Shown piece after piece: positions 6,417 to 13,625 of a stretch of 24,358 bases of DNA. The position numbers were made by a program, and so were the translations under genes. Source of the stretch: RYN-433 sp036558265. GTDB lineage: Bacteria; Planctomycetota; Phycisphaerae; Tepidisphaerales; Tepidisphaeraceae. The notes under the pieces were generated by a model, which was not told the origin of the DNA, ran no database searches, and saw nothing but the letters and a program-made list of their open reading frames with translations. The stretch is from NCBI GenBank assembly GCA_036558265.1, contig DATBFY010000713.1, positions 1-24,358 on the forward strand. The letters run 5' to 3'. Within the stretch, counting starts at the first letter, position 1; each line of letters begins with the position of its first letter.

Positions 6417-6961
6417 ACGCAATTCCTCTGCCCGCGTTCCTCCCAGGACGCCTCCTGATCGGTCACGGCACACCGAAAGATTACAGCGCGCTCGAACGCT
6501 TCCACTACCGCGCCAAGCGCCCGGCCACCTGGGCCGGGGTTTGGGTCGTGCATTACGAAGAACCCTTCACGGGCGGGCCGCCCGTGCCACCTGAAACGGC
6601 GCGCGTCGTCGCGGTGGCCGTGCTCTCGTATCCGACCGTCAATTCCGCGGCGCGGGATCGGGTCCTGGGGATTGGCCGTTGGGCCGCTGCGCGAAAGCTG
6701 GCCTGGGTCAACCGCCACGTGCGGACGATCTCGCGCGTCGTCGTGCACCCGCAGTTTCGGGGGGTGGGGCTGGCGTCGCGGCTGGTTCGGGTGGTTTGCG
6801 CGCAATGTCCGACACGGTGGGTGGAGGCGTATGCGGTGATGGGAAGGGTGCATCCGTTTTTCGAGAAAGGAGGCATGAACCGGGCAGCGGGGCCGGGCGA
6901 TGGGCCGGTGTATTATTGGTGGGATCGTCAATTTCACGCCACGCGAAAGTCGTCATCCTGA
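6413..6961 (+). CDS. GNAT-family N-acetyltransferase
   Basis: The gene encodes 182 residues. The ATG overlaps the previous stop (ATGA 6413-6416), with GGAGG just upstream. The acetyl-CoA binding motif A is ISRVVVHPQFRGVGLASRLV (106-125), with Q/R-x-x-G-x-G as QFRGVG. A C-terminal strand region includes FFEKGGM and PVYYWW. The substrate is unknown. Coupling with an ABC ATPase and terminase subunits suggests a role tied to DNA or a DNA-bound protein; this is inference. Residues 52-58 (FTGGPPV) are encoded by a perfect palindrome (6568-6586) of the CACGGGC family. The stop codon (6959-6961) lies within the left end of the element at 6952-7154, so the C terminus may have been altered by that insertion. 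Confidence 0.7.
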   Translation: MNAIPLPAFLPGRLLIGHGTPKDYSALERFHYRAKRPATWAGVWVVHYEEPFTGGPPVPPETARVVAVAVLSYPTVNSAARDRVLGIGRWAAARKLAWVNRHVRTISRVVVHPQFRGVGLASRLVRVVCAQCPTRWVEAYAVMGRVHPFFEKGGMNRAAGPGDGPVYYWWDRQFHATRKSSS

Positions 6962-7154
6962 GGGAGTTTCAAACGACCGAAGGATCTGGCCTCGAGGGGG
7001 CAGACCGGACTGATTCGCCGTCGCGGGCTAAATGACCGCCCGCGATTCCGGAACATCCTCCTCGCGTTTAGCGGCGGCCCGAAAGACCGCGCGCCTCCGC
7101 GGTATTCGAGCGTTGTGAATCTCCATTTAGATCCTTCGCTTCGCTCAGGATGAC
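6952..7154. mobile_element. MITE-like element with terminal inverted repeats
   Basis: The ends GTCATCCTGAG (6952-6962) and CTCAGGATGAC (7144-7154) are exact reverse complements. Just inside them are CGAAGGATCT (6977-6986) and AGATCCTTCG (7129-7138), also exact complements. The 203-base interior has no supported gene. The motif GTCATCCTGAGCGAAGCGAAGGATCT is, from memory, a widespread bacterial intergenic repeat. No clear target-site duplication was seen. It separates the GNAT gene from the terminase gene and supplies the stop codon of the first. Confidence 0.7.
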
Positions 7155-7194
7155 GGTGCTTGCGCGGGGGGTGACACTTGCACAGGGGGACATC

Positions 7195-8661
7195 ATGGAT
7201 CGCGAAGAAGGGGTGGACATTGGGCTTTGGGAGCGGTGTGCGAACGAGGATCAGCTTTATGCCTGGGTGCAGAATTTTCTGCAGTTGCGGATGCCGCGGC
7301 GGGGGGTTTGCGCTGGGCATCAGTCGCCGTTCGAGTATTTGAAGCACGCGTATTTCGAGCCGGGGAAGGACGTGGTGGTCTGGGCGCCGCGGGGCGGGGG
7401 AAAGACTCGGCTGGGGGCGGCGGCGACGCTGCTGGACCTGCTGCACAAGCCGGGGGTCTGCGTCCGCATCCTGGGGGGATCGCTCGAGCAGAGCTTGCGG
7501 ATGTGGGAGCACCTGCTGCCGGATATCACGATCTACTGCAAAGACAAGATTGATGGGAAGCTGGGGGCGCGGCGCTTTCGACTCGTGAATGGGTCGTCGG
7601 CGGGGGTGGTGACGCAGTCGCAGCGTGCGGTGCGCGGGCTGCGGGTGCAGAAGCTGCGGTGCGACGAGGTGGAGATGTTCGACCGGCGGGTGTGGGAGGC
7701 GGCGCAGCTCATCACCAAGACCAGGCCGGCGGACGCCAAGACGGGCGAGCCGGCGATCAGCGGGGTGGTGGAGGCGTTCTCGACGCTGCACCGGCCTGGG
7801 GGGTTGATGGAATCGATCGTGGACAACGCGAAGGAGACGGGCGTGCGCGTGATCCGCTGGTGCGTGCTGGAGGTGTTGCAGAAATGCCCCCGGGAGCGGG
7901 ATTGCGCGGCGTGTCCGCTGGACGAGGATTGTCACGGGATCGCCAAGAAAGATTGCGATGGCTTTTTATCCATCGATGACGCGATCGCGATGAAGCGGCG
8001 GGTGAGCAGGGAGACGTGGGAGGCGGAGATGCTCTGCCGGCGGCCCAGCCGCACTGGGCGCGTGTTCGGGACGTTTGACGTGGACGTGCACGTGCGGGAG
8101 GAGTTGCCGGCGGCGGATGCGGGCTCGCCCCAGATCGATCCGAAAGCAGAGGGGATGTACCTGGGGATCGATTTCGGGTTTCGCAATCCGTTCGTGTGTT
8201 TGTGGATCTGGCGGGATCGGCATGGGCGCTCGATCGTCATCGACGAGTACGTGCAGTCGGAGGTGGATCTGGCGGGGCACATCGAGGCGATCCGGGCCCG
8301 GCCGCACGGGGGCGCGGTGCGCGTGACGTGCGATCCGGCGGGTTGCGCGCGCAACGAGCAGACGGGCACGTCGAACGTGCAGCGGCTGCGGGATGCGGGG
8401 TTCAAGGTGGCGTGCCGGGCGAGCCGGATCCCCGATGGCCTGGAGATGATCCGCGCGGGGCTGCGCAGCGGGACGGGCCAGGTGAGCTTGTTCATTCACC
8501 CAAGATGCAAGCAGTTGATCCTGGCGATGCGGACGTATCATTACGGCGATCGGGATCGGGCCGAGGTGCCGGCGAAGGATGGGCCGGATCACCTGGTGGA
8601 TGCGCTGAGGTATTACTTTGTCAGTCGCGATGCGGGGGAGGGGAAGGTGGGGTGGTATTGA
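7195..8661 (+). CDS. Phage large terminase subunit (TerL-like packaging ATPase-nuclease)
   Basis: The gene encodes 488 residues from the ATG at 7195 behind AGGGGGAC; an ATG at 7150 lies in the repeat end and is rejected. The ATPase domain has Walker A APRGGGKT (64-71) and Walker B-like LRCDEVE (154-160). The RNase H-like nuclease domain has GIDFGFRNP (Asp326), TCDPAG (Asp380) and DGPDHLVDALRYY (Asp462/465/469). Large terminases pump DNA into phage heads and cut it. Between the domains lies a cysteine group (231, 237, 240, 246, 254) that may bind zinc or an iron-sulfur cluster. No portal, protease or capsid gene follows, so it appears orphaned or domesticated. Its 3' end overlaps the convergent glycosyltransferase by 41 bases. 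Confidence 0.85.
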   Translation: MDREEGVDIGLWERCANEDQLYAWVQNFLQLRMPRRGVCAGHQSPFEYLKHAYFEPGKDVVVWAPRGGGKTRLGAAATLLDLLHKPGVCVRILGGSLEQSLRMWEHLLPDITIYCKDKIDGKLGARRFRLVNGSSAGVVTQSQRAVRGLRVQKLRCDEVEMFDRRVWEAAQLITKTRPADAKTGEPAISGVVEAFSTLHRPGGLMESIVDNAKETGVRVIRWCVLEVLQKCPRERDCAACPLDEDCHGIAKKDCDGFLSIDDAIAMKRRVSRETWEAEMLCRRPSRTGRVFGTFDVDVHVREELPAADAGSPQIDPKAEGMYLGIDFGFRNPFVCLWIWRDRHGRSIVIDEYVQSEVDLAGHIEAIRARPHGGAVRVTCDPAGCARNEQTGTSNVQRLRDAGFKVACRASRIPDGLEMIRAGLRSGTGQVSLFIHPRCKQLILAMRTYHYGDRDRAEVPAKDGPDHLVDALRYYFVSRDAGEGKVGWY

Positions 8662-10186
8662 GCGCGAGCGATTTGGGTTGGCCGGGGGCGGTGGTCAGGG
8701 CGAAGAGCTTGTAGCGGCGGCCGGGGAGGCGGACCGCGCGGGCGGCGATGAGGTTGACCTCGGGCAGGCGGCGCTGGAAGGAGGCGAGGTCGGTCGGCGA
8801 TTTACCGTTCGGGTCGTCGAGCAGGTAAAGGATCGTCGTGGCGCGGGGGTCGAAGGTGATGTCGAGGGGGAGATAGAGGGTGGCCTCCGGCGGGAGTTTG
8901 GCGGGCAGGGTCGTGATCGATTGCCCGGATTTGAGCGCCAGGTTGATGAAGGCGGCGGCGGTGCGGGGGGAGCGGACGTTCTCGATGGGGGTGCGGATGA
9001 AGTTGAGGAAGCCGACCAGGGCGATCACGAGCAGCGTGCAGACGATCGCCAGGGTGTCGTCGAATTTCGGGCGGCCCATGCGGCGGCGCAGGCGGAGCGA
9101 GGCGCGCAGGCGGTCGATGGCCAGGGCGATGAGGAGGGTCTGGGCGGGCATGACGGGGAGCAGGTACGCGTTCTTCTTCAGGTGGACGAAGGAGAAGAAG
9201 AGGACGGTCAGGGCATACCACAACAGCGGGAAAAGCGTCCGGCGGCGTCGCCAGGCGATCGCCAGGCCGAAGAGCCACAGCGGCGTCCAGGGGAGCGAGA
9301 TCTGGAGGAGTTGGGGGAGGTAATAGAGGAACGGGCGGGCGTTGTCGATGTTGTCCGTCAGCTCGCCCACGGATTCATAACGCCAGATATCGGTGGCGTG
9401 GGGGATGTGGCGGAGTACGTAGAGGGGCCAGGGGAGGGCGATTGCAATGAGTATGGCAATTCCAATTATATGCAATGATATTGATCCCGGTACGCGGCGG
9501 CGGTAGAGGACGTGGTAGAGGACGATCGGGATCAGCAGGTGGATGAGCAGGGGGGGGCCCTTGGCCAGGAGGCCCAGGGCGGTGGCGATGTAGAAGAGAA
9601 GCAGGGAGGCGCGGGTGGCGCGGATCCAGGCCCAGAGGGCGGCGAGGGCGAAGAAGGCCAGGTAGGGGTCGGCCATCACCTTTCGGTATTCATCCGGGAT
9701 GAAGTAGCTGGTGACCCAGACGAGGGTGGCGGGGACGGCGAATCGGCGGCCGAGCGTGCGGCGGGCGAGGTCGTAGATCAGGAGGGTTGCCAGCGCGCCC
9801 AGGAGGGCGGGGGTCCCGCGCGCCAGGGCCTCGCTCCAGTGGCCGGCCAGTTTGAAGAGGATCGCGCTGCACCAGTAGGGGAGCGGGGGTTTCTGGAGGC
9901 GGATCTCGTCGTTGAGGACGGGGACGAGCCAGGGGTTGACGTGGAGCGGGGGGGTAGTTCGGTCGGGGTCGAGGCGGAGGGCACCATTGAGGTCGGCGCG
10001 CTGGACCAGGTGGACGTTGGGGACGGTGGCGGGGGCGGCGCGCCAAGGCCAGCCCGATTCGGCCATCTGGCGGGCGGTCTGGACGACGCGCGCCTCGTGG
10101 CTGATCACGATGTCGCGCCGGCCAAGGAAAGGGAGGAACGCGGCGGCGGCGAGGATCGAGAGGAAGATGGCGCGTGCGGGTCGCAC
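8621..10186 (-). CDS. ArnT/PMT-type membrane glycosyltransferase
   Basis: The gene encodes 521 residues from GTG 10186. The frame is open to a TTG at 10267, but those 27 extra residues translate a low-complexity tract and a dyad, so the shorter start is preferred; no Shine-Dalgarno is visible. The protein has many hydrophobic helices, an early loop acidic motif SHEARVVQTARQM (Glu31), and QKPPLPYW, which matches the KPPL-YW element of ArnT-like PMT_2 enzymes. These enzymes use polyprenyl-phosphate sugars as donors and act at the outer face of the inner membrane on lipid A or proteins. The acceptor is unknown. The C-terminal 150 residues are soluble. It is convergent with the terminase gene and divergent from the porin gene. 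Confidence 0.75.
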   Translation of the reverse strand: MRPARAIFLSILAAAAFLPFLGRRDIVISHEARVVQTARQMAESGWPWRAAPATVPNVHLVQRADLNGALRLDPDRTTPPLHVNPWLVPVLNDEIRLQKPPLPYWCSAILFKLAGHWSEALARGTPALLGALATLLIYDLARRTLGRRFAVPATLVWVTSYFIPDEYRKVMADPYLAFFALAALWAWIRATRASLLLFYIATALGLLAKGPPLLIHLLIPIVLYHVLYRRRVPGSISLHIIGIAILIAIALPWPLYVLRHIPHATDIWRYESVGELTDNIDNARPFLYYLPQLLQISLPWTPLWLFGLAIAWRRRRTLFPLLWYALTVLFFSFVHLKKNAYLLPVMPAQTLLIALAIDRLRASLRLRRRMGRPKFDDTLAIVCTLLVIALVGFLNFIRTPIENVRSPRTAAAFINLALKSGQSITTLPAKLPPEATLYLPLDITFDPRATTILYLLDDPNGKSPTDLASFQRRLPEVNLIAARAVRLPGRRYKLFALTTAPGQPKSLALNTTPPSPPPHRD

Positions 10187-10196
10187 GGGGGGGAAT

Positions 10197-10225
10197 GTCA
10201 AAAGTCGAGAGTCGAAAGTCAAATG
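10197..10225. repeat. Low-complexity AAAGTCGAGAGTCG tract
   Basis: Imperfect copies of AAAGTCG/AGAGTCG lie in the divergent gap between the glycosyltransferase and the porin. The tract is similar in kind, but not in sequence, to those at 3348-3416 and 4943-5004. Confidence 0.6.
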
Positions 10226-10248
10226 GGGATTCGCCCGGGAGTTGGGAT

Positions 10249-10270
10249 CTATTGGACCAAAGTCCAATAG
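10249..10270. promoter_or_regulatory. Perfect dyad upstream of the fermentation cluster
   Basis: CTATTGGAC (10249-10257) and GTCCAATAG (10262-10270) are exact inverted repeats separated by CAAA. The dyad lies 75 bases before the porin start and 63 bases before the glycosyltransferase start, in the shared divergent gap. It could be an operator or a short hairpin. It does not match the FNR consensus TTGAT-N4-ATCAA. No convincing -35/-10 pair was found beside it. Confidence 0.5.
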
Positions 10271-10344
10271 GCGCGGGGTTGGCGGGGATGGATAGTTGGC
10301 TCGTCGGGTCGCCGCGGGAGGCCGCTGAGCGTGCGGAGGTCCTC

Positions 10345-11790
10345 ATGGCAACGGAAATGGGATCGTGCGGTTGGCCGGCGCCTGCCGTCGTTGGCGCGGT
10401 CGTTGTCATGGTCATCGCTGGATGGGTGAATGTGAGGGTGTGGGGACAACCGGTGGAGGGCGGGGCGGCGGCGGCGAGTGACGAGGCGGCGTGGCGGCGG
10501 CGGATCGAGGAGCGGATGCAGTCGCTGGAGCGGGAGAACGCGGACCTGCGCAAGGAGTTGGGGCACGTCGCGGAGACCAAGCAGGCGGTGCAGCAGGACG
10601 CTGCGGCGCGGGATCGAAGCGGGCTGACGCTGAGCCCGCGGGTGGGGCCCACGACCCCGCCGGAGTTCGACACGCACAAGTACATCGCGGAGGGGGACTT
10701 CCCGGGGTCGATCACGATTCCGGGGACGAACATCTCGATCCAGATCGGCGGGTTCGTGCAGGTGGACGCGATCACGGACACGAACCTGATCGGGAGCAAG
10801 GACAGCTTCATCGTGTCGAGCATCCCGACGAGCGGGGAGAGCGCCGGGCAGTCGAACATCAGCGCGCGGCAGACGCGCCTGTTCGTGAAGACGGTGGCGC
10901 CGACGTCGTAAAACTCGCTGGTGACGTACGCCGAAGGAGACTTCTTCGGGCCGGACGGGACGGATTTCCGGTTGCGGCACGCGTACGGGGAGATCGGTGA
11001 CAAGCACAAGCTGCTGGGGGGTCAGACGTGGTCGACGTTCATGGACGCGTCGGTGTACCCGGCGATCTTCGACTACCAGGGGCCCAACGGGATGGTGCTG
11101 GTCCGGCAGCCGATGGTGCGGTATACGGAGAAGTTTCGGGACGACCTGCAATGGCAGATCGCGCTGGAGGATCCGAACCCGGACCTGTCGGAATCGGGCG
11201 GGCTGGCGGGGAACGGGACGTCGCAGTGGCCCGACCTGGCGTCGAACGTGCGGTGGTCGCCGTCGTGGGGGCACCTGCAACTGGCGGGAATCCTGCGGGA
11301 ACTGACGTTCGACCCGGCGGTGGGGTCGCGGTCGAGCTCGCTTGCCTGGGGGCTGAACTTCACCGGGACGGTGAACGTGGGCCCGGAGGCGGCGAAGGGG
11401 AAGCAGGACAACGTGGTGTTCGAGATCACCGGAGGTCAGGGGATCGCGAATTACTTCAACGACACGAACGGACTGGGCCTGGACGGGTTCGTGAAGACGA
11501 ACGGGAAGCTGGAGGCGCTGGACATCTGGGGCGGGTTCGTCGCGTACCAGCATTACTGGTCGCCGCGATGGGCGTCCACCGCGGGCTACAGCTATCTACA
11601 CGTGGACAACACCTCGAGCCAGGACGGGGGGACGTATCGGTCGGGTCATTACGTGGTCGTGAACGTCACGTACGAGCCGATCGCGCGGGTTTGGCTGGGC
11701 CTGGAGGCGCTGTACGGGATCCGGGAGGACAAGGACGGGAGCACGGGGGACGACGGACGACTGTCCTTCTCGGTTCAGTATCGGTTCTAG
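10345..11790 (+). pseudogene. DcaP-like trimeric outer-membrane porin, broken by one in-frame TAA
   Basis: ATG 10345 follows a full GGAGGT (10335-10340). Residues 1-34 form a signal peptide, and a coiled coil (about 49-74, EERMQSLERENADLRKELGHV) follows. The DcaP-type start of the barrel is GSITIPGTNISIQIGGFVQVDAI, later followed by SSIPT, ARQTRLFVKTVAPTS, EGDFFG, LRHAYGEIG and LLGGQTWSTFMD. The barrel ends in FSVQYRF with the terminal Phe expected for outer-membrane proteins. Codon 189 (10909-10911) is TAA in the middle of otherwise continuous homology, so the gene is a one-base nonsense mutant, a read-through gene, or a sequencing error. DcaP porins favour anionic dicarboxylate-like solutes, which would fit the C4-dicarboxylate genes downstream. 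Confidence 0.8.
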
Positions 11791-11907
11791 GGGACATGAG
11801 CGCAAACGAGAACGTGACACGCGCGCGACGCGCGAAGCACGGCAATGGAATCGGCGCGGCCGGCCGTGAGTTTCCCGCGCATCCCAAGTCCGAACAGGAG
11901 CGACGAC

Positions 11908-13560
11908 ATGAATAAGCAGCACGACGAGGCGGCGGCGGCGGCGGCGAATGGCAATCACGGATCGGTCGGGCAAGCCCGTGAAGCGGATCTGCTGGGGCGG
12001 CCGGATCAACTGGTATCGCAAGCGGTTCCGCCGGGCGTGGATCGGCGCACGTTCCTGATGCGAAGCGCGGTGGTGGGGGCGACGGCGGTGATGGTGGGTC
12101 GTTCGGTGTCCGCGGAAGAGAGGGCGGAGCGGGCGACGGCGCCGGCGCCGGCGCTGGCGGGCGACCTGAACGTGGTGCGGCGGCAGAAGGGGCCGGTGAT
12201 GACCACGCTGGACGAGTTTTACAAGGTGGGTCCGGGCCCGTCGAGCTCGCACACGATCGGGCCGATGCGGATCACGTACGACTTCTACCAGCGGTGCACG
12301 AAGCTGCCGGCGGACGCGCTGGCCAAGGCGACGGCGGTGAAGGTGCACCTGTTCGGGAGCCTGAGCGCGACGGGGAAGGGTCATGGCACGGAGCGGGCGG
12401 CGCTGGCGGGCGTGGTCGGCAAGGAGCCCGCGACGGTCGACCCGGCGTTCCTCGACGGCTTGCGCGACAACCCGAACCAGTCGTTCCCGGTGAAGCTGGG
12501 CGCGGCGACGTTCAACGTCAGCCTGCCGGACATCGTCTACGATGCGCCCAAGGGCAACTTCCCGCATCCGAACACGATGACGTGCAAGCTCATGGCCGGG
12601 AACGAGGTGTTGCTGGAGCAGGAGTACTACTCGGTGGGTGGCGGGTTCATCGAGTGGAAGGGGTACACGCCACCGCAGAAGAACGCGCCGAAGTACCCGT
12701 TCTCGACGATGAAGGAGCTTCGGCAGCACGCGGAGCTGAACCACCTGACGATCGCGCAGGTGATCCTGGCGAACGAGATGTCGATCCCCGGGCGGACGCA
12801 GGAGGAGGTGTACGCGTTCATCGACAAGATCACGAACGCGATGGTGGCGATCGTGAAGTCGGGTCTGAGCGCGCCGGAGGACAGCGTGCTTCCGGGCCCG
12901 ATCAAGCTGCACAGCAAGGCGGCGACGGTCTACAAGCGGGCGATGGACGAGTCGTACCAGTCGGATCGAGGGATCGGCGCGTTGTCGGCGTACGCGCTGG
13001 CGGGATCGGAGGAGAACGGGCGCGGGCACCTGGTGGTCACGGCGCCGACGGGCGGTTCGGCCGGGGTGCTTCCGTCGCTGGTCTACGGGCTGGGCGAAGG
13101 CGGGCGGAAGTTGCCGCCGGAGAAGATCCGCGAGGGGATGCTTGCGGCGGCGGCGATCGGTTACCTGTGCAAGCACAACGCGACGCTGTCGGCGGCCGAG
13201 GGCGGCTGCCAGGCGGAGATCGGGGTGGCGTCGGCGATGGCGGCGGCGCTGGTGGCGACCGCGCACGACGCGAGCGCGCGGGTGGTCGAGAACGCGGCGG
13301 AGTCGGCGCTGGAGCATCACCTGGGCATGACCTGTGACCCGGTTGCGGGATTCGTGCAGGTTCCGTGCATCGAGCGGTGCGCCTTCGGGGCGGTCAAGGC
13401 GTGGACGGCCTGGTGCATCGCGAGCAACGAGATCGAGACCCGGCATCGGGTCGACCTGGACGCGTGCATCACGGCGATGGCCCAGACCGCCAAGGAGATG
13501 AACAGCAAGTACAAGGAGACCAGCGAGGCCGGACTGGCCCTCTCGGTGACGCTGTGCTGA
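11908..13560 (+). CDS. sdaA: Iron-sulfur L-serine dehydratase with N-terminal Tat signal
   Basis: The gene encodes 550 residues from ATG 11908, seven bases after GGAG. The core (about 98-550) is a single-chain serine dehydratase with GPGPSSSHTIGPM (108-120), the cluster cysteines in EGGCQAEIG, GMTCDPVAG and VQVPCIER, and a C-terminal Cys550. In the Legionella enzyme the final Cys binds the fourth iron as an intrinsic inhibitor. It deaminates L-serine to pyruvate and ammonia. Residues 45-69 look like a Tat signal: DRRTFL, then the hydrophobic SAVVGATAVMVG, then SVSA before EE. The usual family is cytoplasmic and about 455 residues. An internal ATG at 12199 (residue 98) would give a signal-free enzyme of normal length, so dual starts are possible. 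Confidence 0.9.
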   Translation: MNKQHDEAAAAAANGNHGSVGQAREADLLGRPDQLVSQAVPPGVDRRTFLMRSAVVGATAVMVGRSVSAEERAERATAPAPALAGDLNVVRRQKGPVMTTLDEFYKVGPGPSSSHTIGPMRITYDFYQRCTKLPADALAKATAVKVHLFGSLSATGKGHGTERAALAGVVGKEPATVDPAFLDGLRDNPNQSFPVKLGAATFNVSLPDIVYDAPKGNFPHPNTMTCKLMAGNEVLLEQEYYSVGGGFIEWKGYTPPQKNAPKYPFSTMKELRQHAELNHLTIAQVILANEMSIPGRTQEEVYAFIDKITNAMVAIVKSGLSAPEDSVLPGPIKLHSKAATVYKRAMDESYQSDRGIGALSAYALAGSEENGRGHLVVTAPTGGSAGVLPSLVYGLGEGGRKLPPEKIREGMLAAAAIGYLCKHNATLSAAEGGCQAEIGVASAMAAALVATAHDASARVVENAAESALEHHLGMTCDPVAGFVQVPCIERCAFGAVKAWTAWCIASNEIETRHRVDLDACITAMAQTAKEMNSKYKETSEAGLALSVTLC

Positions 13561-13566
13561 GAGGTC

Positions 13567-13607
13567 GGGCGCGCGCGGGCGCGCGCGGGCGCGCGCGGGC
13601 GCGCGCG
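13567..13607. repeat. Tandem 10-bp GCGCGCGGGC repeat
   Basis: About four perfect copies of a 10-base GC-only unit fill most of the 65-base gap between the serine dehydratase and the transporter. The alternating GC runs could form Z-DNA and are prone to copy-number change. The ribosome site of the next gene (GGAG 13610-13613) begins right after it. Confidence 0.85.
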
Positions 13608-13625
13608 ACGGAGACTAAAGCGCTG

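Noticed and set aside
10909..10911. Recoding of the porin stop as selenocysteine or pyrrolysine
   Set aside because: The codon is TAA, not TGA or TAG, and TAA also ends genes at 2039 and 4958, so a changed code is unlikely.
11596..13446. A 616-residue open frame on the minus strand opposite the porin and serine dehydratase genes
   Set aside because: It is an arginine-rich low-information translation antisense to well-recognised genes, caused by high GC content.
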